DNA from: Rostrohypoxylon terebratum
Lineage: Eukaryota; Ascomycota; Sordariomycetes; Xylariales; Hypoxylaceae
Length of the DNA stretch: 64,000 nucleotides
Reading direction: 5' to 3'
Assembly (NCBI GenBank): GCA_022497145.1
Contig: MU385858.1
Coordinates: forward strand, 248,001 to 312,000
Position 1 is the stretch's first letter; each line of letters starts with the position of its first letter. The translations under genes and the position numbers were made by a program. This document shows positions 45,157-57,205 of this stretch, in pieces. The notes below the pieces were generated by a model that did not search any database, had not been told where the DNA came from, and worked only from the letters and a program-made list of their open reading frames with translations.

Positions 45157-47494
45157 ATGTCTACATGGGGGAAAATGGGGAGCTTCTTCCTCAGCGACGA
45201 AGAGCTGGGCAAGAAGGATGACGACCATAAGCCTTTTAAGAGTGGCAGTGGTCTGCGGCAGCAGAAGCAGAATTGGAACCCAGCCAGAGCCCCTCCACGA
45301 CGATCCCTTAAACGTATAGCTCTCGTGCTTGTCGTAGCCTCGGTCGTCTACCTCTTTATTAAGAATATCCCGGTCCTCGGTCCTAATGCGCAAATGCGCC
45401 GTCCTAGCTACATATATCCAGACCTTTCCGCGAATATTCCCAGACGTCCTACCTACGATCGATCACAAGCCGCCCCGCCCAAACCCCAAGATCCCCAAGA
45501 TCCCCAAGATCGCTCGCCGAGCACACCTCAGCGCATATTCAATGGACCTGTTAGGTTCCTTGCGCTGGCATCGACGTTGCAAGGCATCAGTGGCACAAGG
45601 GGAACCATGTTGATAAATAGAAATGTTCTATTCGCATCCTCAAGCCTTAGGAGCGCCGCCACGCTTTTACCCATCGCTTGTCAGATGGGATCCGATTTGA
45701 AGAGCTACGTACACTTTGCCTTGATGAGTCGGAGCGAAATAGAAATACGGGAACTCCGTAAAATCAATGGCATTGATGATTCATGCCAGATTATATTTCA
45801 TGGTACAATTTCTACGATCCAGGGCAATACGTACAGCCACTAATTCGGATATAAGATGCGCGCCCAGATTTTCCACAGATGTCGACTGATGATCGAATGG
45901 AAACCGCTGTGTTTCGTGCTTTTCGTGCGTATTATAATTCTATTGCTATGATTGCCATTGCTTACGGTGTATCTTCTAGATCATATTTTCAACTATATGC
46001 ACCCTCAAGCGATTTTCATAGATGGCTCGAGCGATGAAGAGCCATTCTTCCTACGGGGCGCACAACAACATTCAAAGGCAAAACAGAATACTCTAATCGA
46101 GTTACCGCGCAGATCTGCAAAGAGGTTAGAATGGTTGACGAAGCTGGACAGCCAAGCCTTGCGCAGTAAGATAGTTTGAGCCTTACACATGCTTACTATG
46201 GCTAACCAAGATATACCTCAGTGTGGCACAAAAACAGTATCGACATACTCATTCACGCTATACCAGGAGCATCGGGAAGTTTGATCAGACTTCTCAGGTC
46301 TTTAAGCGCAGCTGACTACACTTCGAGCTCTGTTCCCCATCTCACTATTGAACTTCCTCACGATATTGATCCTCCAACTAAACGCTTTCTCGAATCATTT
46401 ACGTGGCCGCCCGCTCATGTATATAACCCAACTAACGCACGTTATCTATCAATCAGACATCGCATTCCTCACCAGAAAATAAGTGAGGAAGAAAGTTCGG
46501 CTAGGTTTCTTGAATCATTTTGGCCAGCCGAGCCAGAATTTTCACATATTCTAGTGCTCTCGCCACAAGTTGAATTATCGCCCGACTTTTTCCATTGTAA
46601 GCCATATTCTCTTAACCCGACTACCCGACTTCCCCCCCCCCCCCCCCAAAAAAAAAACATGGTCAACCGTCTAATTGACTTGTAGACTTGAAATATTCCC
46701 TGTTGGAGTATAGGTATTCCGCCATTTCCACCTACCAACACTGGGATCGCCGACTCTTTGGTATCAGCCTTGAGCAGCCAAACCAATTGCTGGACGGGAA
46801 GGGGTCATTTGTTCCGCCTTCACTACTGAGAAGTGACAGTTCGGGCGATGCTGAAGATAATGAGATTTCCACTTCGTTTTTATGGCAAGCACCCAATAGC
46901 AACGCGGCGCTTTTCCTGGGCGAAAGGTGGATAGAACTCCATGACCTCGTCTCTAGGACATTAGAAGCCAAACGGGAATTAGATCCTATGCCAGCACTAT
47001 TGTCGGAAAAAGTTGTGAGCACACAGTATCCCTCTTGGCTAGAACATGCCTTGAGGTTGGCCCGAGCACGAGGCTATTGGATGCTATATCCCGGCGACGA
47101 TATCGCTAGAAACCTTGCAACCGTTCATAGCGAGTTAAGTCATATACCGGAGGAGTACGCAAATTATGAAAACCCAAAGCCGCTCCTTGCGGATGACGCG
47201 AGTGAGGAAGAGATCGAGAATGTTAGACAGAAGATCCGAGTGGGCATAGAAACAACTCTTGCCCCAGTATCATTGCTTGACAGTCTTCCTAATAAGGGAA
47301 ACCTCCGTCCGTTTGGCGATTTGCCGGTAGTAGCGTGGGACGGTCCGTCAACGGATCTCGAAGGTTTAAATATGCTATCAAGGGAATACTTAGCCGAGTT
47401 CAAAAACAATATCGGCAGTTGCAGCACGTATACGGGAAAGCAAAGAGAAAGAGAACCAATGTCAACACAAGATATGTTCTGCCCAACAGACTAA
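45157..47494 (+). CDS. GT2-like glycosyltransferase, type II membrane protein
   Basis: Model: join(45157..45802, 45856..45924, 45980..46165, 46222..46596, 46686..47494), 694 aa. A cytosolic head (SFFLSDEELGKKDDDHKPF) is followed by one membrane segment, IALVLVVASVVYLFI (about residues 56-70), and then a large lumenal part. The catalytic region begins at IDILIHAIPGASGSLIRLLR and continues with FSHILVLSPQVELSPDFFH|YLKYSLLEYRYS, GT2-style. WQAPNSNAALFLGERWIELH and YPSWLEHALRLARARGYWML are well-conserved blocks. Start and end are those of fungal proteins annotated as family-2 glycosyltransferases in Sordariomycetes as I recall them; substrate unknown. Intron 2 (45925-45979) has a GTGCGT donor and restores FRAFHHIFNYMHPQAIFIDG. 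The intron before the last exon holds a C16-A10 run. An upstream TTG at 45133 is not a start; a second ATG at 45175 is possible. Golgi location is inferred from topology. Confidence 0.7.
46632..46657. repeat. C16-A10 homopolymer run in an intron
   Basis: Sixteen C followed by ten A lie inside the fourth intron of the GT2-like gene, where length errors or polymorphism would not disturb the protein. Confidence 0.8.
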
Positions 47495-47770
47495 GTCGAT
47501 ACGAAGATACGAAAAGTTTCAACGGTCTCCGAGATCTTAAAAATTTCGACATGACCCAGGAATTACGATCAGCAGGGCTTATAGTGGGAGTTATCGGGTT
47601 ATATAGGTAGTCAGGTAACTGGTCTCTAGTTGTGGCGGGGTTTGGCACACTTTGGATCGGAGTACAGCGTATATACCAGCAAATATATTGAAGGGAATCA
47701 TGTACATACATAACTTCCAATTCAGCAATAATAAAAATTCGAAATTTGCTGAAGCCATGGATATTTGTAT

Positions 47771-48512
47771 TCAACTCTCGCTCTGCAATTTCTCGATTAC
47801 CAATAGAATCACAGAGGTGCTCACGATAGACAGTGCGATAAGAGACATGATCTATTCGAGGTCGTCGTGTTAACGGTGGAGCTAACAGCAAGGGCGCATA
47901 TATGCAGGCAGGGAAGCTTACCGATTGCGTCCTCCAGCCCGTCTGGACTATGGCAACTTTTCTGCTGTACTTGTCTAAAGTCTCTGCACGCGCGATGATT
48001 AGTGACGCGTAATATGTCCGATGCGAGATGCGAGGGGGGGAAGACGAACTTATATAGTTCCCAAATCCGAGGACCAGGCAGGCTAAGGACAGCAACCAGA
48101 AGATGATGCCGAGGGGTCGGGCCATGCGCAGTTCTAGATCTGAGGGCTGGGATTTGAGATGGAAGGATAAGACGATGGCTATCGCGACGACGGCCATGTA
48201 GATTGATAGTCGGAGATAGGATAGGAATGCTTTTTTGAGAGGGTTTGTTAGTATGTTGAGTAAATACCTATAGAGACATACTACATGATTCGCGATGAGA
48301 CAAAACTCACTCCTCTCATTCGCGCAGTGGTCACGCGTGTCGCTGCTCTCATTCACGACAAGCAACGGCCCGAGGAAAGGCCATATCCAGAATACATTGC
48401 TGGGACTCGAGTCTCCTACTTGAACCGGTCGCCTCAGGTTTGCGAACGAAATGGCATCGCAGCACGAGGATGCGGGCTCATTTTCCTCGGGGTCCGGTTG
48501 AGGGGTTGGCAT
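47771..48512 (-). CDS. DUF202 (YidH/VTC1-type) small membrane protein
   Basis: Model: complement(join(47771..47851, 47922..47983, 48050..48229, 48311..48512)), 174 aa. The N-terminal half is hydrophilic up to DHCANE, and the first junction gives ANER|TFLSYLRLSIYMAVVAIAIV, the DUF202 signature. Three membrane segments follow: IYMAVVAIAIVLSF, PLGIIFWLLSLACLVLGFG, and, in the last exon, LIALSIVSTSVILLVI. Splicing also restores NYI|KTLDKYSRKVAIVQTGWRTQ. Acceptors are AAAAG, GCAG and ATAG. A 370-codon open frame covers this gene on the same strand only because all three introns read through; its C-terminal part is not coding. DUF202 domains occur in vacuolar transporter chaperone Vtc1 and in bacterial YidH; this protein has no SPX or VTC catalytic part, so polyphosphate synthesis should not be assumed. 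Function unknown. Confidence 0.82.
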
Positions 48513-49566
48513 TGTTCAATGTTATTTTGAAGTCTCGTAGGCTGTATCATATCACGTCATTGCAGGGTTACCAAGTGAATATACATTAGCTATGAGAGAA
48601 AGTTTCACCGATTGGAAGGAGAGAGTTTGTTAGCCTCTTAGATATGGAATGATGTTTTGATGGAAAATGTCCTAGTGTGAAGATGTTGTACATAATAATG
48701 CATCGGCAGCTCAAAGCGGGAAGCCGGGGAGTTGCGCGAACCTACTAGGTATGAAAGTGGAGACATCGTGATACTACTAGTACCTACTACCTAGTAGTAA
48801 TAGCTGGAGGCTTTCATAACATTTTGGACATCTGAAAAGGTGCTTAAATTACGTATGCACATTTACATTCACTTTCACATTTCACGTTGCGGTATTAACC
48901 TAAGTTGGCATCTACACGCGTTAGTCTTTCCGTGTGTACATTGATTCCTATCTATCGATTAGGTATTGGGTTTTTTTATTCTCAAGGTTTAGCCCGATGC
49001 ATCATCCCGCCAATTCTTAGACTAAGCCGAGACGAGATAAAATTGACGGCTACCTACCTCCCTAGTCACCTCCGGTGGCGGGCACAGGCGGGGATCCCAG
49101 CCCCGGAATTGTAGCAGTATCTCCTAACCGCCTTTAGATATGGGTCCCCTAAGATAAAGAGCGTCAGTTCGAGTCTACATAGCTTTGAATCGTCTAGCGT
49201 GTCTTGAGAACTGGATTCCTACGGTGTCGAGGCTGTCGGGCTGTTAGGTTATCGAGACAAGTTCATCAGGTTGTCTACCACGAGTCCACGACAGCTCGAA
49301 CTTCATAATACTAATGTGATCAACCTCAAGCTGTACAAAAAAACAACTTTTCCGCAGTGAGAAACTTGCCACTTTTGTATAATTCATGAGCCACGCCCAA
49401 ACCTCGCTTCTTGTTGTCTAACCTCAGTATCCGCCTCAGTACCCGCCTGTCTTACCTAGTTGGTTTTTCCTATTTATTATCGAGTAGCACACCGAGGGAC
49501 GACCTCGTCCTTCGGACTTCTTCAGGGCCCCCCAAAGTCATCTTGAGAAACCGCAGACCGCAAAAA
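48513..49566. other. Divergent region DUF202/MATE genes
   Basis: About 1.05 kb with dispersed palindromic ACTAGTA/TACCTA motifs around 48740-48800. No gene recognised. The open frame at 48905-49114 lacks motifs. A frame open from 49411 to the MATE start is probably leader. Confidence 0.5.
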
Positions 49567-51773
49567 ATGTCACACTCGAAACCGATCCCACAGACGAGGA
49601 GGGGATTAGACATCGCGTCGTCATTCACTTCGGCCTCCCCCATAGCGCAGGAGATATTAGCAAGAGATCTCGCGGAATGCTCTGAGGATGAGGCTATTGA
49701 GAATGTATTTGACGACGATGAGCCTCAATCAGAGTCGGAACCTGAAAGCGGGCCCGTATTGTATACACAACCCACTGGCGTCGCTTTTGGATTTAGAAGG
49801 CCGAGCGTAGTGAACGACCCCGTAAACGAGCCTGTGCTAACGAGGATCGAGAGGAAACAATCTCGCAATGCTGAGCGCAGTCTGCTTAGAGACAACCATA
49901 TTCTTCCGCCGAAACACAGCCCAGAAGAACGACCCGGGTTGCTGTCGAAGCTGTATAGGGCTCTCTTTAGTACCAAGGTCCGCAGAACACCGAGAGATGA
50001 GGAGATTCCGAGTATCGCGGTTCAGCCTTCGGAGTCCTCGCCCTTGTTGGTTGATAGACCCGGCTCTTCAGCTTCACGTAGTGGACATTTAAATGAACAG
50101 TGGGAGGCCGCAGTTGCCTCCGGGAAGATCGAGACAACTTGGCAGAGAGAAGCAATGACAATTGCGATTTACTCTCGATCGCTGATCTTGACGTTTTTGT
50201 TGCAATATAGTGTTAATATTGCTAGTATATTCGCTGTTGGGCGAATTGGGAAAATCGAGCTAGGTGCTGTTAGCTGTAAGTCAAGGTACATCATTCAGCT
50301 TTTGTTGATACTAATCAAGAAACAGTGGCTACCATGACGGCAAATATTCTTTGCTATGCTCCCATGCAGGGACTGGCAACGAGTTTGGATACTCTATGCG
50401 CCCAGGCATACGGCTCCGGCCACAAACATCTAGTAGGCCTACAACTCCAACGGATGATATATTTCTTGTGGACGCTTGTCATCCCGGCGGCCGTACTTTT
50501 CTTCTTCGCTGAGGATATTCTCGTGCACATAGTACCGGATCCGCGCTCTGCTGAGCTCGCGGGTCTATACCTCCGGGTTGTAAGCGTAGGAGTGCCTGGA
50601 TTTGCTGCCTTTGAAGCAGGAAAGCGGTTTGTTCAGTCACAGGGGTTATTTGTCGCGACAACTTACGTCTTGTTGATTGCTGCGCCCTTGAATATCTTCG
50701 TTATTTGGCTCCTGGTTTGGCACTTTGGATGGGGATTTGTTGGTGCACCTATTTCCGTTGCGATAACACAAACATTAATGCCTCTCCTGCTACTCGCGTA
50801 TGTGGTGTTCGTGGATGGGTCGCAGTGCTGGGGAGGTTTCACCCGTCGCGCTCTCACAAATTGGGGTGAGTTTGATAACCTGATATCGCCATGAACTGAC
50901 CACTGACACGATAAAGGGCCGATGGTTAAGCTTGCGTTACCTGGGATGATCATGGTGATGGCTGAATGGTTTGCCTTCGAAATTCTGACACTGGCAACAA
51001 GCCAATTCGGGACGACATATCTAGCGGCGCAGAGCATTTTGGTTACATTGACGTCAACAACCTTCATGATCCCTTTCCCCGTATCCATTGCGGCCTCGAC
51101 ACGAGTGGCCAACCTCGTAGGGGCGGGGTTAGTTAACGCAGCCAAGACATCAGCGAAAGTGGTAAGTTCTGTGATTAAATTGGCGTCAAATAAACGTCAA
51201 ATGGGCGGTGAGATGCATCAGCTAACATATTAAAGGCGTTCTGGGCGGGATGTCTCATTGGGCTGTTCAACCTGAGCTTGCTTTCGGGTCTCCGCTATCA
51301 ACTTCCTCTGCTATTCACGAAAGATGAGGAAGTGATTGGGATGGTGGCGAAAGTCATGCCGCTGGTTGCGTGCATGCAAGTTTTCGATGGCCTAGCAGCC
51401 GTTGCCCACGGACTTCTTCGTGGTATCGGAAAACAGTCATTCGGTGGTTACGCAAATTTGTCGATCTATTACATTATTGCGTTGCCTATTTCGTTTGCGA
51501 CCGCCTTTGTCCTTGACTGGAAACTCACTGGCCTGTGGTTAGGAACGACAATAGGACTAGCCCTGTGAGTCCGATGTCCCCGTCCCCGTCCTCGTCCTCG
51601 TCCTCGTCACCATCCCCTCCCCCTCCCCCTTCCCCTAGAAACCACCACTCACCCGAAAGGAGTTGCTAATGGTTACATGTGATAGTGTCGCCGGCGTCGA
51701 ATACTGGTATACATACATCTCAGATTGGGAACAGTCGGCTCGAGACGCGGAGAATCGAAACGCAGCTGGTTGA
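49567..51773 (+). CDS. MATE-family multidrug/toxic compound transporter
   Basis: Model: join(49567..50275, 50326..50865, 50917..51161, 51236..51564, 51686..51773), 636 aa. A long acidic, Ser-rich cytosolic head of about 190 residues precedes twelve predicted membrane helices. MATE marks: WQREAMTIAIYSRSLILTFL at the first helix, LATSLDTLCAQAYGSG after helix 2 (family ...LD...QA.GA), YLRVVSVGVPGFAAFEAGKR and FVQSQG before helix 6, and, in the second half, IAASTRVANLVGAGLVNAAK and HGLLRGIGKQSFGGYANLSI. Family members exchange protons or Na+ for organic cations; in yeast the relative is Erc1. Three donors are standard; acceptors at introns 2 and 3 are AAAG. ATG 49567 (context AAAATGTC) is preferred to the earlier in-frame codon at 49411, because conservation begins after it. 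No secondary-metabolite gene adjoins it. Confidence 0.92.
51571..51640. repeat. C-rich GTCCTC/CCCCT repeat in an intron
   Basis: GTCCCC/GTCCTC units pass into CCCCTCCC units in the last intron of the MATE gene. The strongly pyrimidine-rich stretch could help 3' splice-site choice, but it lies early in the 121-nt intron. Confidence 0.7.
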
Positions 51774-52645
51774 TTAGACGATAGTGAATGATGTTAGATG
51801 CGTGTTGCATGCTTATTCTCTAGCCGACAGGGTGCAGTTCGTGTCATTTTGCGGGATTTGTTCGCAGATACGTATGTGTGCATAGGGCGCGGTATCACGA
51901 CAGACAGGAGGTAGCAATTGGAACTTGAACTTGGAAAGTGTCTGGTTCTGGTTTATTCCGAGTTTAGATGCGAGTTGTCGCGGGTACATAGTACCAACGT
52001 TGTAGTATTGTATCGTACTGGGTACCGTCTGGTAGACCGTACGGCGTACCTGGTAGTACGGACTCGGGACTTACATGTACTTAGCTAAGACAGCCAAGAC
52101 CTTAGGTAGGCGCCATCAATTAATCGATCACAAGCCAAACCACCTGCACAGTATCCGAATAATTCGATGGGTAATTGGGTTATGGTAGACGAATGCGACT
52201 GCATTGTTGAGGCTGATACCTTCCGATAGGCGAGAACTTAGGCTCAATCTAGATACTGTACTTAGGTACATCCAGCACAATCACTGGGAACGGTACATAC
52301 GTAGGTATGTACCTACTATTGTACCTAACGATGTTTACTTAATCAATTCAATGTTGAGATACGGTAGTGTTTTGTGGCCTGTGAACTCTACGACGTCAAT
52401 AGTCTTGGCGCTAGTTGCGACCCCTAAAAAAAAAAAAAAAAAAAAAAAAATACTCGGGTCCCATTGAACTTTAACAAACCCCACAAAGGGTCCACACCGC
52501 TGCTATCGATATCAAAAGGTCGCAATGATTTCCTGAAGAAGTCGCCCAACATCGAAAGTCTTTGGATCGTCCCGCATTGCCCCTCTCCATCCCTTCGGTC
52601 GGTGAACATCTATATTAGGTAGAATCTATAGTTACAATAGTCGCT
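51774..52645. other. Intergenic MATE to IDI1
   Basis: About 870 bp. It carries TACCTA/TAGGTA motifs (52260-52330), a 25-nt A run (52426-52450) and the IDI1 promoter. No gene recognised. Confidence 0.5.
52426..52450. repeat. A25 homopolymer run
   Basis: Twenty-five consecutive A, 195 bp upstream of the IDI1 start. It is not preceded by a recognisable retrotransposon, so I read it as a promoter poly(dA) tract or a slippage repeat. Confidence 0.8.
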
Positions 52646-53521
52646 ATGTCTACTACCACGACGGTTACACAGAATGGCCCATCAGCCGAGACCATTCTCC
52701 GACTATTTCCAGACATAGACACGAGTTCGACGGAGCTAGAAGGTCATGATGCCGAACAGATTCGGCTAATGGACGAGGTCTGCATTGTTCTCGATAACGA
52801 CGACAACCCAATTGGGACAGCCAGCAAGAAGCTATGTAGGTGGCGTCTCACGACTAGAGAGCAAAGCCTTGGCTGACTTCGTAGGCCATTTAATGACCAA
52901 TATCGACAAGGGCTTACTGCATCGAGCCTTCTCCTGCTTCCTATTCGACGACAAGAACCGACTCCTCCTCCAGCAGCGAGCTTCCGAGAAGATTACGTTC
53001 CCCGACATGTGGACAAACACATGCTGTTCGCATCCCTTGGGTATCCCCGGCGAGACCGGCTCAAACTTGCCGGATTCGGTTGAAGGTGTGAAGCGCGCCG
53101 CGCAGCGAAAACTCGACCACGAGCTGGGCATCAAGAAGGAACAAGTCCCGTTCGAGGATTTCCACTTCCTGACGAGAATCCACTACAAGGCCCCTAGTGA
53201 CGGTAAATGGGGTGAACATGAAAGTAAGCGAGAAAGAAAAAAAGGCTCGATGATGGCGTTGCAATAGAGTGCTGACCTGTGAAACAAGTCGACTATATCC
53301 TCTTTATCAAGGCGAATGTCGATCTAAACATCAACCCCAACGAAGTAAAGGATGCGAAATACGTCACCCCTGACGAGCTCAAGGCTCAGTTCAAGGACCC
53401 GAAACTGACATTTACGCCTTGGTTCAAGCTGATATGCGAATCGATGCTTTTCGAATGGTGGGAAAACCTTGACTCCGGTCTCGAGAAGTACACCGACGAG
53501 CAGGAGATCCGACGCATGTGA
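52646..53521 (+). CDS. idi1: Isopentenyl-diphosphate delta-isomerase (type I)
   Basis: Model: join(52646..52835, 52885..53223, 53289..53521), 253 aa. The enzyme interconverts isopentenyl and dimethylallyl diphosphate at the head of the isoprenoid pathway (ergosterol, ubiquinone, dolichol). The Nudix-like fold is clear: RLMDEVCIVLDNDDNPIGTA, then CHLMTNIDKGLLHRAFSCFL, FPDMWTNTCCSHPLG with the catalytic cysteine (C111 by comparison with the bacterial enzyme), AAQRKLDHELGI in place of the Nudix box, and KWGEHE|IDYILFIKANVD, where the catalytic glutamates are found. Intron 2 ends in ACAAG, which restores HEIDYIL. The length is somewhat below yeast Idi1 (288 aa) because of a shorter head. It works in cytosol/peroxisome. 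Unlinked to CPR by 27 kb, so no cluster is implied. Confidence 0.95.
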
Positions 53522-56092
53522 ACTCGGACTGCTGAAGAATATCGTGATTTAGGAAGAAGAGAGTCATTTTTGCTTTTCGTTTCTTTCTTTTTCTTATTTC
53601 TAAGCAAGATCATCCGGCAAGGGGCGAATAGATTTAAGTCTCTGGCTACGTACATGAAGTACATGTCTTACATCACTAGATAATGACCAATGACGGACTG
53701 CATATTTCAATAGATATCCCCTACTTAAACGGTACCTACCTAGTACTTTCCAGTTTTGTTTTTCAAGAGCGGGGGCTTTACATTTGCTTCGTTGTTTCCG
53801 ACGTGCGAAAACCCCCGTTAAAAATGTTAAAAATATCCAGCTAGTATTACCTACACATCAATCGGAACCGTATAACCGCATGCGTGTGCCGTTCACCAAT
53901 TAATGCAATTGCCCCTTACTAAATGTACGTACTATGTAGACTATGTAGTAGTGCCTGCCGTGGGATCGGGAAAGGTAAACTTAAGGTTAGCACCTATGTA
54001 TGTCGCTCTAACCTTAAGACCCAGACCACAAAATAATACGCAGCATCGATTAATAATAAACCACAACCATTTAACTACAACCATAACCATAACCAAGTCT
54101 CAAGATTCCAGGAATTGGAAACCAACTGAAACCCAAGAACGCGAATAGTCTATCAGAACGTGAGTCCAAGGCTTGGATTACCTGGATATCCTGGAATCAT
54201 GACTCCCTCCGGACATAAAAACCGCAATCATACTGTAACCCCACGCTCATCCTGCGGCCTGCGGTGAAACATAGCCCAACCGGATGGCTGTCAGATCTCT
54301 CAACCTCTCAACATTGGGCTGGCAGGCTGGCCGCACCACCGCATCAAGCGCCGACTATGTATGTCCTACGTAAGTCTGGAGTCTAAGGGTCCAAGTATAT
54401 CTGCGAAAAGGTGGTGTAATTCCGGGGTTCCAAGACTGTGCTCGTTGATCTCGAAAGAGCTAGACCGACGTCAAGATCAAGCATCAGGTGACCCTGTAAG
54501 TAAGCTGCAGCTAGTTGCGCCCAAAGGAATACAGTGCTCTCGGGGAACGAGCGAGGACAAGCTTCTAGTGGTGGTGGAATGTGCGATAACGTAGGATCGT
54601 CCGTTAGCGACACCTGGGCGACCTGGGCACTGTTTTACGGCGAGGTATTATTAAGAACTAAGCGATACAGGCAGATACGGCTTGTTTTGGTGTCTGAGTC
54701 TAACCCACGATCCAACGATCCAACGATACGATCCAACCAGCCATCCAGCCAACCAACGGCCACAAACAGTTACCCCACCCTCCTCCATCTCTTCCACACC
54801 TTGAACAGAAACTGACAGACGAAAAATGCTGTCATTCCCAATATCCCCAATAGGCAAGCAATCAAACCCAAACCCTCCCACACACCAACTCCGCGCACGA
54901 GACTGGTGTACAATGTATGCTACAATGTATGCGGTCAAGCTTGGAAACGACTTATTCCAAGTTGTTGGGTCGGACGCACTGTGACCACAAATTCGATAGG
55001 CGATTTATGGCGCCCAGACGGCCGTTGCCGTTATCCGCTGTACCGGCTAGCCAATGGATGATCCTGATATGAGACTGTTCTATACCGGGTACTACTGGCT
55101 AGTACTACTGGCTGGCAGCCTGGCATGCCACTACTAAGTACTGGTTACGCACTACTTTCACTACTTCCGACTACGTAGCAGCCCACGAGAGGCATGGATG
55201 ACCCGTGGATGACCATGGATAAGGGATGGGACAGTGTCATACCTCTAGCTTCTAGTGGCTGGTTGGTCGCTTTGCTGTGCGCTTTTCCGTGCTACGACCT
55301 CTGCGGCTCCCTCAGCTTACCATCGACTATTCAGGCTTTCTGCATCCCATCCCACGCAACTCTCCCTTGGCCACTTTGTCTACTCGCCTCACCTGCCTGA
55401 TTATACACTGTGCTGTGTACACCGAGCTTGCCAACTCTTAAAGGGCCCCCCGGCCGTCCAGAAACGCTATTTCTTCTTACCCTCGTTTTTCTCACCAACC
55501 TGGGAATCTATACTTGGTCGCCTCAAGTCACTTAGGTTATCACAACATCTTTACTACTACTGATCAATCTTGCTATAGTATACCGATCCCTTGGCACGGG
55601 GTTAGTTACTTACAAGTATCTCAGTTCTTTGTTCTCAACTAGTAGCTCTTTGTCGCTAGCCACATCTCATCGCTTCAATCCAATCTCAAATTCTGTCAGC
55701 CGTCGGACTCTGGGGCTTCCACGTCTACTTTCCCCGTGACGTCGCCTATTGTCTGAATTACAACACCTTCAGTTTCTAGGAAAGGAACCCGCGTCAAGAC
55801 AACATTGATGTCTGTTGACCTTCGCACGAGCCTCAATTGCTTAGCTCATCCCGCGAGATTTATGCCTATCTCCAGAACGCAACTCTCTAGAGTTCACACG
55901 GGAGATAGTATACAGGATATATTAAGTAATAATAATTAAAGTGAGTGGCCTCACCCACTCGGTACTGGACACTATAACCTACCTTACCTACTACTCGACT
56001 CGTACTTGTAATGTCAGAATATAAGACTACAGTGACTAATCCAATTTTGTCGGCCTCAGGCGACACTAGGTTTGAGTAGAAAGCCGCCCAAC
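53522..56092. other. 2.6 kb intergenic region, no gene seen
   Basis: It spans the 3' end of IDI1 and the promoter and leader of the GNAT gene. Open frames up to 103 codons lack motifs and overlap each other. From about 55400 the plus strand is pyrimidine-rich, as a leader would be. CAACCA/GATCCAAC short repeats are seen around 54040-54090 and 54710-54760. No tRNA recognised. Confidence 0.5.
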
Positions 56093-57205
56093 ATGGAGCA
56101 CGTAAGCAACAACAGTGTTTCCCTCGTTGAGTTGAAGACGCGTTCTCTCATCCCTCAGACATGGGAGGGTCAAGTCCGTGCTATTGGAATATCGGAGTAC
56201 AAGGAAGCAGCGCTATCTCTAGCGCAGGCCTTTGCTACTGATGAATTGGCACAGTACATCCTCGATTCGGACGACATGGTTGGTGTGGATGACGAAGCCA
56301 AGTGGAGGCTCCACGTCGACATTTTCAACTACATCGTGGCGGCTCACTGCTATAGGGGCATCGTAACCACTATCGGACCGGATTACGAGGGTGTGGCGCT
56401 CTGGTGAGTTTGCCATCAGATCAAGAGAGGCAACCGGGGAAAGAAATCTAGGGCTCTAGGCTGCGTATGCGCACCATTCCGAGAGTCGATGCGTGGCCTC
56501 ATCTCGGGTTTGCTGTTTCCCGGGGTCTAACTTGGTAAGACCCGACACTTTTTTCATGTTGACTGACATGTTTTACTTCGTGATGTACAGGATGCCGCCT
56601 GGCCAGGAGATGGATGACTGGATGACCATCATCCGCAGTGGTATGTGGAGACTCTACTATCAACTGTCCGCGGAGGGCCGGAAGCGCTACTACCAAGAGC
56701 TGCTGCCGGTGCTCCACAAAGCCAAGGTTGAGACCATGGGTGACAGGGACAACGAATGCTACTACCTGGTATACCTGGGCACCAAGCCCGCCGGACAGCG
56801 TAGAGGCTACGCGAAAAAGCTCATCCAGCAGATGGCCTCCAAGGTACGTCATTTGACGTGAACAAGATAGGGAGCAGGGGGTGATATCAAGAGGTGGTCG
56901 GGTCTTAAACGATCAAAGCCTTTGATTACCTAACCAACCCCTCATCGCAGCTTCACAACCCCTTGGTTATATATCTACGTGCTGAATGTTTATAGGCCGA
57001 CGTGGAGGGCCGACCGATGTACCTCGAGTCCAGCTCGTTGAAGAACAATTCGTACTACAAGAAGTTCGGCTTCGAGGCCAAGAGGGACATCTACCTCGGT
57101 GCCGACAGCAAGTCGCCCGTCCGGTTGACCATCATGGTGCGCGAGCCGCAGAAGCTGCCCAACTCGATCCCCATCAAACTCAACGCAGGGTTTAAAATGA
57201 TGTAA
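56093..57205 (+). CDS. GNAT-family N-acetyltransferase
   Basis: Model: join(56093..56403, 56591..56843, 56996..57205), 257 aa. The GNAT core is recognised by acetyl-CoA motif A, LGTKPAGQRRGYAKKLIQQM (about residues 165-185, the Q/R-x-x-G-x-G/A loop), preceded by the strand YYLVYLG and followed by motif B, MYLESSSLKNNSYYKKFGFE. The N-terminal half (YKEAALSLAQAFATDELAQY and IFNYIVAAHCYRGIVTTIGP) resembles the fungal GNAT group near secondary-metabolite and stress genes, but nothing nearby indicates the acceptor substrate. The introns are long for the window (187 and 152 nt; GTGAGT/GTACGT donors, ACAG and ATAG acceptors). The start is ATG 56093 (CCAACATGG); the TTG 21 nt upstream is not a start. 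Confidence 0.86.

Noticed and set aside
47400..48512. 370-codon minus-strand gene
   Set aside because: DUF202 motifs are restored only after removing three introns; the C-terminal half is non-coding and overlaps the 3' end of the GT2-like gene.
52426..52450. A25 run as the tail of a retroposed element
   Set aside because: No target-site duplication or element body is visible before it; homopolymer runs also occur in other spacers and introns here.
23305..53521. CPR plus IDI1 (with MATE and GT2-like) as an isoprenoid gene cluster
   Set aside because: The two genes are 27 kb apart with unrelated housekeeping genes between them, and no terpene synthase, P450 or prenyltransferase is present.
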